Shown in pieces: positions 57,652 to 64,000 of a stretch of DNA of 64,000 bases. The stretch covers positions 388,567-452,566 of the forward strand of contig NZ_LUAV01000004.1 in NCBI RefSeq assembly GCF_002078505.1, given 5' to 3'. This DNA is from Ensifer aridi (lineage in GTDB: Bacteria; Pseudomonadota; Alphaproteobacteria; Rhizobiales; Rhizobiaceae). Position numbers and translations under genes: made by a program. How positions within the stretch are numbered: position 1 is the stretch's first letter; every line of letters begins with the position of its first letter. The notes under the pieces were generated by a model that saw nothing but the letters and a program-made list of their open reading frames with translations, was not told the origin of the DNA and did no database searches.

Positions 57652-58733
57652 TAGCCATCCTCCTGATGCAGTAGAATCGTCGAGCCCAGCGCCATCGCTA
57701 CAACAACCGGTAGCCAGGCTGCAACGAACGGAGGCACGATGCCGCTGCTCCCGAATGCTTTGACAAGCACGGTGACGACATAAAGCACGAAGCCCGAAAG
57801 GATTCCACCGAGAATCACCGAACGCGATTGGTTGAACCGGCTAAATTTTAGCGACACACAGGCGGCGATCAGCGTCATCGCGACGAGAAGCAGCGGCAAC
57901 GCCAGGAGCGAATGAAACTGCGTTTCCATCGCGTTGGTGGAAAAGCCGAAGGACCGGGCCACCTCGATTTTCCGCGGAAGGTCAAAAAACTGAATAGAAT
58001 CAGCCTTTGCCAAGCGTTCCTGCACGAAATCCGCCTTCAAATTGGTGGGAAGCTGTGCCGTTTCCAAACGACGCGGCAGCCGCCCGATCTCGGTTTCGAC
58101 GACGTTGTTAAGAAGCCAGTAACCATCTTCGAGTTTCGCCGACTTGGCATCCTGTCGGCTGGTGATCGTGCCCTGTGGATCGAAGTGGATGACGGTCACG
58201 TTGATAAGCTCCGTGCCGCCGTTCTGGACGGAGCGCGCGCCGATGATCGTATCGGTGCCATTATAGATCTGGCGTAGCCACGGGACCGAGTTCGTTGCGG
58301 CGGAACGGGACGAGCCCCATTCGGCCTCGAGGGCTTCGGCCTTCTTCGTTCCCCAGGCGGAAAGCGGGTTCAGCGCGATCACGGCGAGCACGCCGAAAAG
58401 AAACGCGCCCAGAACGAAGGGGCGAAGAAACTGCCAGACGGAAATGCCGGCCGCTCGCGTGACGACCAGCTCATAGCGCCGGTTGAGGGAGATCAGCGCA
58501 GCCATGGCGGCAAAGAGCGCCACGAAGGGGACGGTCTGCTGCAGGATCGTCGGAATGCGGAACGCGGTCATCAGCAGCGCACCCGTGACCGAATAGTGCG
58601 GCAAGTTCGACATGCGGCTGGTGAGTTCGCTGAAATCGATGATGAAGATCAGCGTGAAGATGCCGACGAGGAACCAGAAGGTGGTGATCGCGTAGCGCTT
58701 GAAGAAGTAGCGTCCGAGCGTGTCGAGGATCAT
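57651..58733 (-). CDS. lptG: LPS export permease LptG
   Basis: 360 residues, YjgP/YjgQ family. Two groups of three helices flank a periplasmic domain. It starts ILDTLGRYFFKRYAITTFWF; MLVVTRAAGIS-like sequence (YELVVTRAAGISVWQF) is the coupling region. With LptF it forms the inner-membrane permease of the LPS transporter. The ATG at 58733 overlaps the lptF stop by four bases; the longer frame inside lptF is not supported. Confidence 0.93.
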   Translation of the reverse strand: MILDTLGRYFFKRYAITTFWFLVGIFTLIFIIDFSELTSRMSNLPHYSVTGALLMTAFRIPTILQQTVPFVALFAAMAALISLNRRYELVVTRAAGISVWQFLRPFVLGAFLFGVLAVIALNPLSAWGTKKAEALEAEWGSSRSAATNSVPWLRQIYNGTDTIIGARSVQNGGTELINVTVIHFDPQGTITSRQDAKSAKLEDGYWLLNNVVETEIGRLPRRLETAQLPTNLKADFVQERLAKADSIQFFDLPRKIEVARSFGFSTNAMETQFHSLLALPLLLVAMTLIAACVSLKFSRFNQSRSVILGGILSGFVLYVVTVLVKAFGSSGIVPPFVAAWLPVVVAMALGSTILLHQEDG

Positions 58734-59902
58734 GATGGCTGCTCCCCGTCGGCGCCTGCCGGGCGCATGAGCCGAAGCCGAATCATGATGTCCGAAAGCT
58801 TTTCCTGCCACGTCGTCGGTATGTCGAGGCGGCTATTGCTGGCGAGTTGGTGTATGGCGAACGCGCCGGTCGCCAGCGGGATCAAATACATGAGCGGCAC
58901 GAACCACAGCGAATCTTCCGCGCTGTTGCCGGCGTAGAAGGTCATCCAGCGAATGACCAGCGCGGCGCCGAGCGCGCTGATCATAGGGTGCACGCGGGCC
59001 TCTCGGTGGGAGCGGGCGTCACTGCTGACGACGAGTGCGATGAGGCCGAACAGCAGCGGGAAGGTCCACTCGGTGAAGCGCCGATGCAGTTCCGCCGTGA
59101 AGGTCAGGGGAGCTCTCTTGTAGGCCGGGTCTTCCGGATCGGGATTGAGCAGGTAGAAGAGGTCGCGATCCTTGGCGCGGATGTTGGCCTCGCCGGCCAT
59201 CCTGGTCATGTCCGTCAGGTCGAAGGCATAGGAGTCGAACTTGATCACCGAGACGTTGCCGTCGGGCAGCTTGCGATGGACCTCGCCGTCCTTCATCACG
59301 AGCGCCGAGCGCTCCTCGTCGACCGCCCCCTCGCGCGCATAGTAGATAAGCTCGAAATTTGGATCGCGCGCATCGGCGACGAAGATGCCGTGAAGAACGC
59401 CGCCGCTGCGGCGGGCACCCACTTGCACGTAGAGCCCGTCGGTCACCTTGCGGAAGGCGTTTTCCTGCACGACAGAAGCGAGCAGATCGGCATGGGCCGT
59501 CGCGATCATCTTGCGCACGGCGACGCGCGAATAGGGCTCGACGAAATTGTCTATGGTGAAGGACAGCACGCTGAGCCCGGCGGCGAGATAGATCACCGGC
59601 CGGATGATCGACATGCGGGAACTGCCGGCCGCACTGAGAACGGTGAGCTCCGAATCGGTGTTCATGGCGCTCAGCGTTTGCGTGACGCCGATCACTAGGG
59701 CGAACGGCAGGATGATCGGAACGACCGAGGGCAGGATCAGCGTCGCAAGCTTCAGAAAGGCGAGGATGGACTGGCCGCTGTCGGTGACGAGGTTCACGTT
59801 GGTGAGCGCTTGCGTCGTCCACACGATGCCGAGCAGCGGCAGGAGCGTTGCGAGGAACATGATCGCGGCGCGCCGGAAGATGTAGCGTTCGATCAGCTTC
59901 AT
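58730..59902 (-). CDS. lptF: LPS export permease LptF
   Basis: 390 residues, same family as LptG. N-terminal LIERYIFRRAAIMFLATLL, coupling-region-like ELTVLSAAGSSRMSII, and the membrane segments around the periplasmic domain are as expected. It is the first gene of lptF-lptG-lptD-surA-pdxA-rsmA. The ATPase LptB is not in the window. Upstream lies a 312-base divergent region shared with pepA. Confidence 0.93.
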   Translation of the reverse strand: MKLIERYIFRRAAIMFLATLLPLLGIVWTTQALTNVNLVTDSGQSILAFLKLATLILPSVVPIILPFALVIGVTQTLSAMNTDSELTVLSAAGSSRMSIIRPVIYLAAGLSVLSFTIDNFVEPYSRVAVRKMIATAHADLLASVVQENAFRKVTDGLYVQVGARRSGGVLHGIFVADARDPNFELIYYAREGAVDEERSALVMKDGEVHRKLPDGNVSVIKFDSYAFDLTDMTRMAGEANIRAKDRDLFYLLNPDPEDPAYKRAPLTFTAELHRRFTEWTFPLLFGLIALVVSSDARSHREARVHPMISALGAALVIRWMTFYAGNSAEDSLWFVPLMYLIPLATGAFAIHQLASNSRLDIPTTWQEKLSDIMIRLRLMRPAGADGEQPS

Positions 59903-60214
59903 GTCCGTATACGGTCCAAGATCCTGTTCAAGTTTCAGTGCCGTTCCGCTGCCGGCGCGTTGCTGCGCTTCGCCAGCCGATCGGACCGGTCTTCGTTTCG
60001 CCTCGCTGTCAGAATCTGAAACAACAAGGAAAATATAAGACGAAGAACTGCGGTTAACCGCATGTAAACATGTGCGGCCATCTTGCCAAGCGCCTCAAAA
60101 GCGAGAAGGGTGCGCGCCACAGCTTTGACCATGGCCGACATCGAGAATGTCCGCCAGTGTAGCCGTCCGGTAACAGGCCGGCGGCAACCACATCAGAAGT
60201 GCCCGGAGCCCTGC
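59903..60214. other. Divergent control region between lptF and pepA
   Basis: 312 bases. Mostly unremarkable, except for two abutting palindromes at 60050-60071 and an AT-rich AAATATAAG at about 60031-60039 that could be a -10 region for pepA. GGAG at 60205-60208 is the pepA ribosome site. Confidence 0.45.
60050..60071. promoter_or_regulatory. Abutting palindromes in the lptF-pepA control region
   Basis: GCGGTTAACCGC (perfect, 12 bases, 60050-60061) is followed at once by CATGT/ACATG symmetry around AA (60061-60072). Such a paired structure is typical of a protein-binding site. No known motif is recognised. Confidence 0.45.
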
Positions 60215-61708
60215 ATGCCGATGAAATTCGAGTTCACTTTCAGCAAGTCCCATCGTCCGACCGGCGGCGTCGCGGTCCTCCTGCAGGCCGCGGGCGCCAA
60301 GGAAGCAGCCGGAGCGGCGGTCGCCGATCCGGAAGGCGTTCTCGCGAAGGCGGCAAAGATCGGCAAGTTCACCGGCAAGGCGCTCTCGACCCTCGACGTC
60401 ATCGCGCCGCACGGCTCGCCGGCCGACCGGATCCTTCTTCTTGGCGTCGGCGATGCGGCCGCGGTGCGCGACCATGACTGGCTGAAGGCCGGTGGCGCGG
60501 CGGCCGCGAAGCTGCGCTCCGCCGAAAAGGTCACGATCTTCCTCGATGCACCGGGTATCGACGTCACCGGCAAGGCGGCCGCGGACTTCGCCCTCGGCAT
60601 GGAAATGAACGCCTATGCCTTCGAGAGCTACAAGACCAGGAAATCGGACGACGAGCCGAAGACGGCGCAAAAGCCAATCAAGGTGACGATCGTCACCGGC
60701 ACCGTGATTGCGGCGAAGAAGGCTTTCGCGACCGCCCAGGCGATCGGCGAAGGGGTATTTCTCGCACGCGATCTCGTCAACGAGCCGGCAAACGTCCTCG
60801 GTCCGGTGGAGTTTGCCGCGCGGGCAAAGGAACTCGAAAAGCTCGGCGTCGACGTTGAAATCCTGACCGAGCGGGACATGAAGAAGCTCGGCATGGGCGC
60901 GCTGCTCGGCGTCGCGCAGGGCTCCTCCAGACCGCCGCGCCTGGTCGTCATGCAATGGAAGGGCGGAAAGGCGAAGGACAAGCCGCTCGCCTTCGTCGGC
61001 AAGGGTGTCGTGTTCGATACCGGCGGCATCTCGATCAAGCCCGCCTCCGGCATGGAGGACATGAAAGGCGACATGGGCGGCGCGGCCGCCGTGACCGGTC
61101 TCATGCACGTCCTTGCCGCGCGCAAGGCGAGCGTCAATGCTGTCGGCATTCTCGGACTGGTGGAGAACATGCCGGACGGCAGTGCCCAGAGGCCCGGCGA
61201 TATCGTGACATCCATGTCCGGGCAGACGATCGAAGTGATCAACACCGATGCCGAAGGCAGACTCGTCCTCTGCGACGCCCTGTGGTATTGCAGCGATCGC
61301 TTCAAACCGCAGTTGATGATCGATCTCGCGACGCTGACCGGTGCCATCATGGTGGCGCTCAGCAATCATTATGCCGGGCTGTTCTCGAACGACGATCGGC
61401 TGGCCGAGCAATTGCTTGCGGCCGGTACCGCGACCCACGAGCGCCTGTGGCGCATGCCGCTCGGCAAGGAATACGACAAAATGATCGACAGCAAATTTGC
61501 CGACATGAAAAACACCGGTGGCCGGCACGGCGGCTCCGTAACGGCGGCGCAGTTCCTGAAGCGTTTCGTCAAGGACACGGCCTGGGCCCATCTCGACATC
61601 GCCGGCACGGCCATGGGCTCGCCGACCGATGAAATCAATCAGTCCTGGGGTTCGGGCTTCGGCGTGCGCCTGCTCGACGAACTTGTCCGCGCGAATTACG
61701 AATCCTGA
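60215..61708 (+). CDS. pepA: Leucyl aminopeptidase
   Basis: 497 residues, M17 family. The catalytic domain has the metal-binding and active-site segments [27 protein letters not shown] and [14 protein letters not shown]. PepA removes N-terminal residues from peptides in the cytoplasm; in E. coli it also binds DNA at cer/carAB sites. The ATG at 60215 has GGAG six bases upstream; an ATG at 60221 is less well placed. holC follows after 35 bases, a conserved pairing. Confidence 0.96.
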   Translation: MPMKFEFTFSKSHRPTGGVAVLLQAAGAKEAAGAAVADPEGVLAKAAKIGKFTGKALSTLDVIAPHGSPADRILLLGVGDAAAVRDHDWLKAGGAAAAKLRSAEKVTIFLDAPGIDVTGKAAADFALGMEMNAYAFESYKTRKSDDEPKTAQKPIKVTIVTGTVIAAKKAFATAQAIGEGVFLARDLVNEPANVLGPVEFAARAKELEKLGVDVEILTERDMKKLGMGALLGVAQGSSRPPRLVVMQWKGGKAKDKPLAFVGKGVVFDTGGISIKPASGMEDMKGDMGGAAAVTGLMHVLAARKASVNAVGILGLVENMPDGSAQRPGDIVTSMSGQTIEVINTDAEGRLVLCDALWYCSDRFKPQLMIDLATLTGAIMVALSNHYAGLFSNDDRLAEQLLAAGTATHERLWRMPLGKEYDKMIDSKFADMKNTGGRHGGSVTAAQFLKRFVKDTAWAHLDIAGTAMGSPTDEINQSWGSGFGVRLLDELVRANYES

Positions 61709-61743
61709 CCCTTAGCGGGGTTAGGTGTCCGGGAAAGATCGGC

Positions 61744-62193
61744 ATGACCGAGATTCTTTTCTACCATCTGACGGAATCGAAACTCGAAGAGGCTCTACCG
61801 CCGTTGCTCGACAAGAGCATCGAGCGCGGCTGGCGCGTGGTCGTGCAAACGGTCGATGCCGAAAGGCGCGACGCGCTGGACACGCATCTCTGGGTCTATC
61901 GCGACGACAGCTTCCTGCCGCACGGCACGGACGCGGGCGACTTCGCGGCCGAGCAGCCGATTCTCATCGTGGCCGATGACGGCAACCAGAATGCTGCGAC
62001 CGTGCGTTTTTTGGTCGATGGTGCCGAACCGCCCGAGGTCTCCGGCTACGAACGGGTCGTCTTCATGTTCGATGGCTATGATCAGCAGCAACTCGAAGCG
62101 GCACGCGGCCACTGGAAGCGGCTCAAGGGTGAGGGGCACACGCTCACCTATTGGCAACAGAACCGGGACGGTCGCTGGGAGAAGAAGGCCTGA
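61744..62193 (+). CDS. holC: DNA polymerase III subunit chi
   Basis: 149 residues. Chi links the clamp loader (through psi in enterobacteria) to single-strand-binding protein. The sequence TEILFYHLTESKLEEALPPLL, the WRVVVQT segment, LWVYRDDSFLPHG and the ERVVFMFDGYD region are typical of HolC. It follows pepA and ends in a bidirectional hairpin. Confidence 0.95.
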   Translation: MTEILFYHLTESKLEEALPPLLDKSIERGWRVVVQTVDAERRDALDTHLWVYRDDSFLPHGTDAGDFAAEQPILIVADDGNQNAATVRFLVDGAEPPEVSGYERVVFMFDGYDQQQLEAARGHWKRLKGEGHTLTYWQQNRDGRWEKKA

Positions 62194-62206
62194 CAGCTCT
62201 TCGAAA

Positions 62207-62243
62207 GGGAGAAGGCCCACGGCTTTAGCCGCCGGCCTTCTCC
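62207..62243. terminator. Bidirectional terminator between holC and the Gfo/Idh gene
   Basis: Outer stem GGAGAAGGCC / GGCCTTCTCC with an inner stem CGGC / GCCG around TTTA. It is 14 bases after the holC stop and 18 bases past the stop of the convergent gene. The flanking T/A tracts are short. Confidence 0.65.
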
Positions 62244-62261
62244 TGAAAGGCAGCGAAACGC

Positions 62262-63188
62262 TCAGTCGTGGAATGCTTCCACGAACTTGCGGCGGCCGAG
62301 CATGAAGGCGTCCGCAACATGCCGGAGCGGCGCGAGGTCGACATCCGATCTGCCGGCCCTGATGATCTCGGCGAAACGGCGATAGAGCATCGGATACTCC
62401 TGCTCCGGCTCCTCGTGCACGATCTTGCCGTCCACGGCAAGTTTCGCGCCGCCTTCGGAGAGAACCATCTCCACGGCATCGGTCTCCGCGATGATGTCCC
62501 AGCTCTGCTTGCCGGTCTGGCGCCAGTCGAACTCGGCGGAAACGCTAAGCTTATGGGCATCGCTGAAGGCGATGGTGGCGGCAATCGGGGCGTCGCGGTT
62601 CTCGGGGAATTCCAGCGTCGCGGAGGTGATGAAGATCGGGCGGGGCAGGATATGCGTGACGATCGAAAGGGCATTAATGCCCGGATCAAAGACGCCGAGC
62701 CCGCCGGCCGCCCAGATCCATTCCTGATTCGGATGCCAATGGCGGACATCCTCCTTCCAGATGATCTTGGCGCTGCGGATCGTCGTCGACGCGAGAAAGC
62801 TCTTGGCGGCTTCGACCGCCGGTGCATAGCGGGAATGCCAGCTCGCAAACAGCGAAAGGCCCTTTGCCGCCGCCAGGGTCTCGAGGTCGGCGACCTCGCT
62901 CAAGGTCGCCCCCGGCGGTTTTTCGAGAAAGACGTGCTTGCCTGCGTCGAGTGCGGCGCGGGCGGCCTCGTAACGGTACTGCGGCGGCATACAGAGCGAA
63001 ACCGCGTCGATAGCTGGAACCGCGTCGAGCATGGCGTCGATAGACTTGAAGTTATCGATGCCCTCGATGGTTCCGTGGCGGCTCGCCGCCGCGATCAGTT
63101 GGTAGTCGGCATTCTTAGCAAGCGCGGGCAGGTGCTGATCGCGCACGATCTTGCCGACGCCGACAATGGCAATTCGAATGGGGGCCAT
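62262..63188 (-). CDS. Gfo/Idh/MocA oxidoreductase, probable D-galactose (or L-arabinose) 1-dehydrogenase
   Basis: 308 residues. The NAD(P)-binding start (IRIAIVGVGKIVRDQHLPAL), the catalytic-lysine motif FLEKPPGATLSE and the segments SWHSRYAPAVEAAK and DPGINALSIVTHI are present. The opening and the WHPNQEWIWAAGG region resemble bacterial D-galactose 1-dehydrogenase (Gal), which oxidises galactose to galactonolactone in the non-phosphorylated pathway. The substrate is inferred by resemblance only; no other sugar gene is adjacent. Confidence 0.8.
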   Translation of the reverse strand: MAPIRIAIVGVGKIVRDQHLPALAKNADYQLIAAASRHGTIEGIDNFKSIDAMLDAVPAIDAVSLCMPPQYRYEAARAALDAGKHVFLEKPPGATLSEVADLETLAAAKGLSLFASWHSRYAPAVEAAKSFLASTTIRSAKIIWKEDVRHWHPNQEWIWAAGGLGVFDPGINALSIVTHILPRPIFITSATLEFPENRDAPIAATIAFSDAHKLSVSAEFDWRQTGKQSWDIIAETDAVEMVLSEGGAKLAVDGKIVHEEPEQEYPMLYRRFAEIIRAGRSDVDLAPLRHVADAFMLGRRKFVEAFHD

Positions 63189-63367
63189 GGTGCTTCGCTC
63201 TGATTAGTATGATTTATTCTCGACTCTTGTAGCAGATTGGGAACGGCGGGCAACCGGGTTCCAGTTGCGAAATTAAGCTGCCGCCTTGGGTGGACAAGAC
63301 GGGATGCGAATCTATGTTTCCGTCTTCACCGGTCCGGACCGCCCGAGGAGCATAGTCGAGGATTGCC

Positions 63368-64000
63368 ATGCCAGATATTCGTCACGCGACTCGGGCCGAG
63401 CTCGACACGATCATCGACTGGGCCGCGAAGGAAGGGTGGAACCCGGGTCTCGAGGACGCCAATGCATTCTGGGCCGCGGATCCGGAAGGCTATTGGGTCG
63501 CGACCGAGCATGATGTCCTGGCGGCCGCCATCTCCGTCGTACGCTATGGCAGCCAATACGCATTCCTCGGGCTCTATATCGCTGAACCGGCCTATCGCGG
63601 CAGGGGCATCGGCCTGGCGCTCTGGAAGCACGCGATTGCTCGTGCCGAGGGGCGAACCATCGGCCTCGACGGGGTGGTGGCACAGCAGGAGAACTACCGC
63701 AGGTCCGGCTTCGCCTGGTCGCACGCGAACATCCGCTATGCGGGAGTCGTCGATGTCGCCGAGCCGCCCGGGACGAACCTTATCGATGTCGCACCCGTCC
63801 ATGCTGCGGCTCTCATCGACTACGACCGCCGCTTCAATCCGGCGCGCCGCGATGCTTTTCTGCACGAATGGACAAAACAGTTGCAGACGCGGCGCAGCGT
63901 CGTGCTGCTGCGCGACGGCACGATCGTCGGCTACGGCACGATCCGGGCCTGCCGCGAGGGCTTCAAGATCGGTCCGCTCTTTGCCGATAACGAAACCGGG
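63368..64000 (+). CDS. GNAT-family N-acetyltransferase (cut by right edge)
   Basis: 211 residues are seen and the frame is still open at the window end. The acetyl-CoA motif is in YRGRGIGLALWKHAI, after the segment QYAFLGLYIAEPAYRG. The second half (LIDYDRRFNPARRDAFLHEW) belongs to the acetyltransferase type with an additional C-terminal domain (YitH-like). The acceptor substrate is unknown. GAGGAT precedes the ATG at 63368. Confidence 0.85.
   Translation, partial: MPDIRHATRAELDTIIDWAAKEGWNPGLEDANAFWAADPEGYWVATEHDVLAAAISVVRYGSQYAFLGLYIAEPAYRGRGIGLALWKHAIARAEGRTIGLDGVVAQQENYRRSGFAWSHANIRYAGVVDVAEPPGTNLIDVAPVHAAALIDYDRRFNPARRDAFLHEWTKQLQTRRSVVLLRDGTIVGYGTIRACREGFKIGPLFADNETG

Noticed and set aside
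56083..57654. A 523-codon plus-strand frame inside lptD
   Set aside because: Antisense to a clear lptD; no family features and no operon context.

Overview
The window looks like a chromosomal segment of a rhizobial alphaproteobacterium, most likely Sinorhizobium/Ensifer. The base composition is GC-rich. The protein set includes an NrtR-like NAD regulator next to nadABC, a TIGR02301 protein, an Lpt/SurA/PdxA/RsmA cluster, and psd-pssA. Several intergenic regions carry about 85-107 bp mosaic palindromic repeats resembling the Rhizobium-specific RIME elements. The species is inferred from protein character only. About 63 protein genes are supported, two of them cut by the window edges. I see no tRNA, rRNA, CRISPR array, insertion sequence or prophage; this is mostly core chromosome.

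Left part (1-17 kb). A Tat-exported PhoX phosphatase with a PhoB-type box runs off the left edge. A DUF2339 membrane protein, an HD hydrolase, a MOSC protein and an MFS carrier follow on the plus strand. Next come the de novo NAD genes nadA-nadB-nadC, preceded by a terminator-like hairpin and a perfect 11+3+11 bp operator-like palindrome, and then a periplasmic Cu/Zn superoxide dismutase. On the minus strand an overlapping operon encodes a YgfZ-type protein, an HD hydrolase, a tyrosine phosphatase and the probable NAD regulator itself. Small exported proteins, a Nudix hydrolase and an SRAP (HMCES/YedK) protein follow.

Middle (17-43 kb). cysS, three tandem GFA-family zinc proteins translationally coupled to a proline iminopeptidase, citramalate synthase, a RarD-type carrier, a LOG-family protein, a LysM/Ig-like envelope protein, and an Atm1-type exporter with the phosphatidylethanolamine genes psd-pssA. 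A minus-strand block carries alr, radA, cvpA, purF and an SDR. An AraC-azlC-azlD module sits between alr and the replication/ribosome block dnaB, rplI, DUF2232, rpsR, rpsF.

Right part (43-64 kb). A copper-storage-like four-helix protein, an aldo/keto reductase, the fatty acid cluster fabD-fabG-acpP-fabF followed by mltG-yicC-gmk, then the minus-strand outer-membrane biogenesis operon lptF-lptG-lptD-surA-pdxA-rsmA. pepA-holC, a sugar dehydrogenase of the Gfo/Idh/MocA family and a truncated GNAT acetyltransferase complete the window.

Most genes are standard. The parts I consider worth a second look are the NAD regulator/operator pair and its operon partners, the triplicated GFA genes, the four mosaic repeats, the structured rpsF leader, the paired palindromes between lptF and pepA, and the DnaA-box-like cluster upstream of dnaB.
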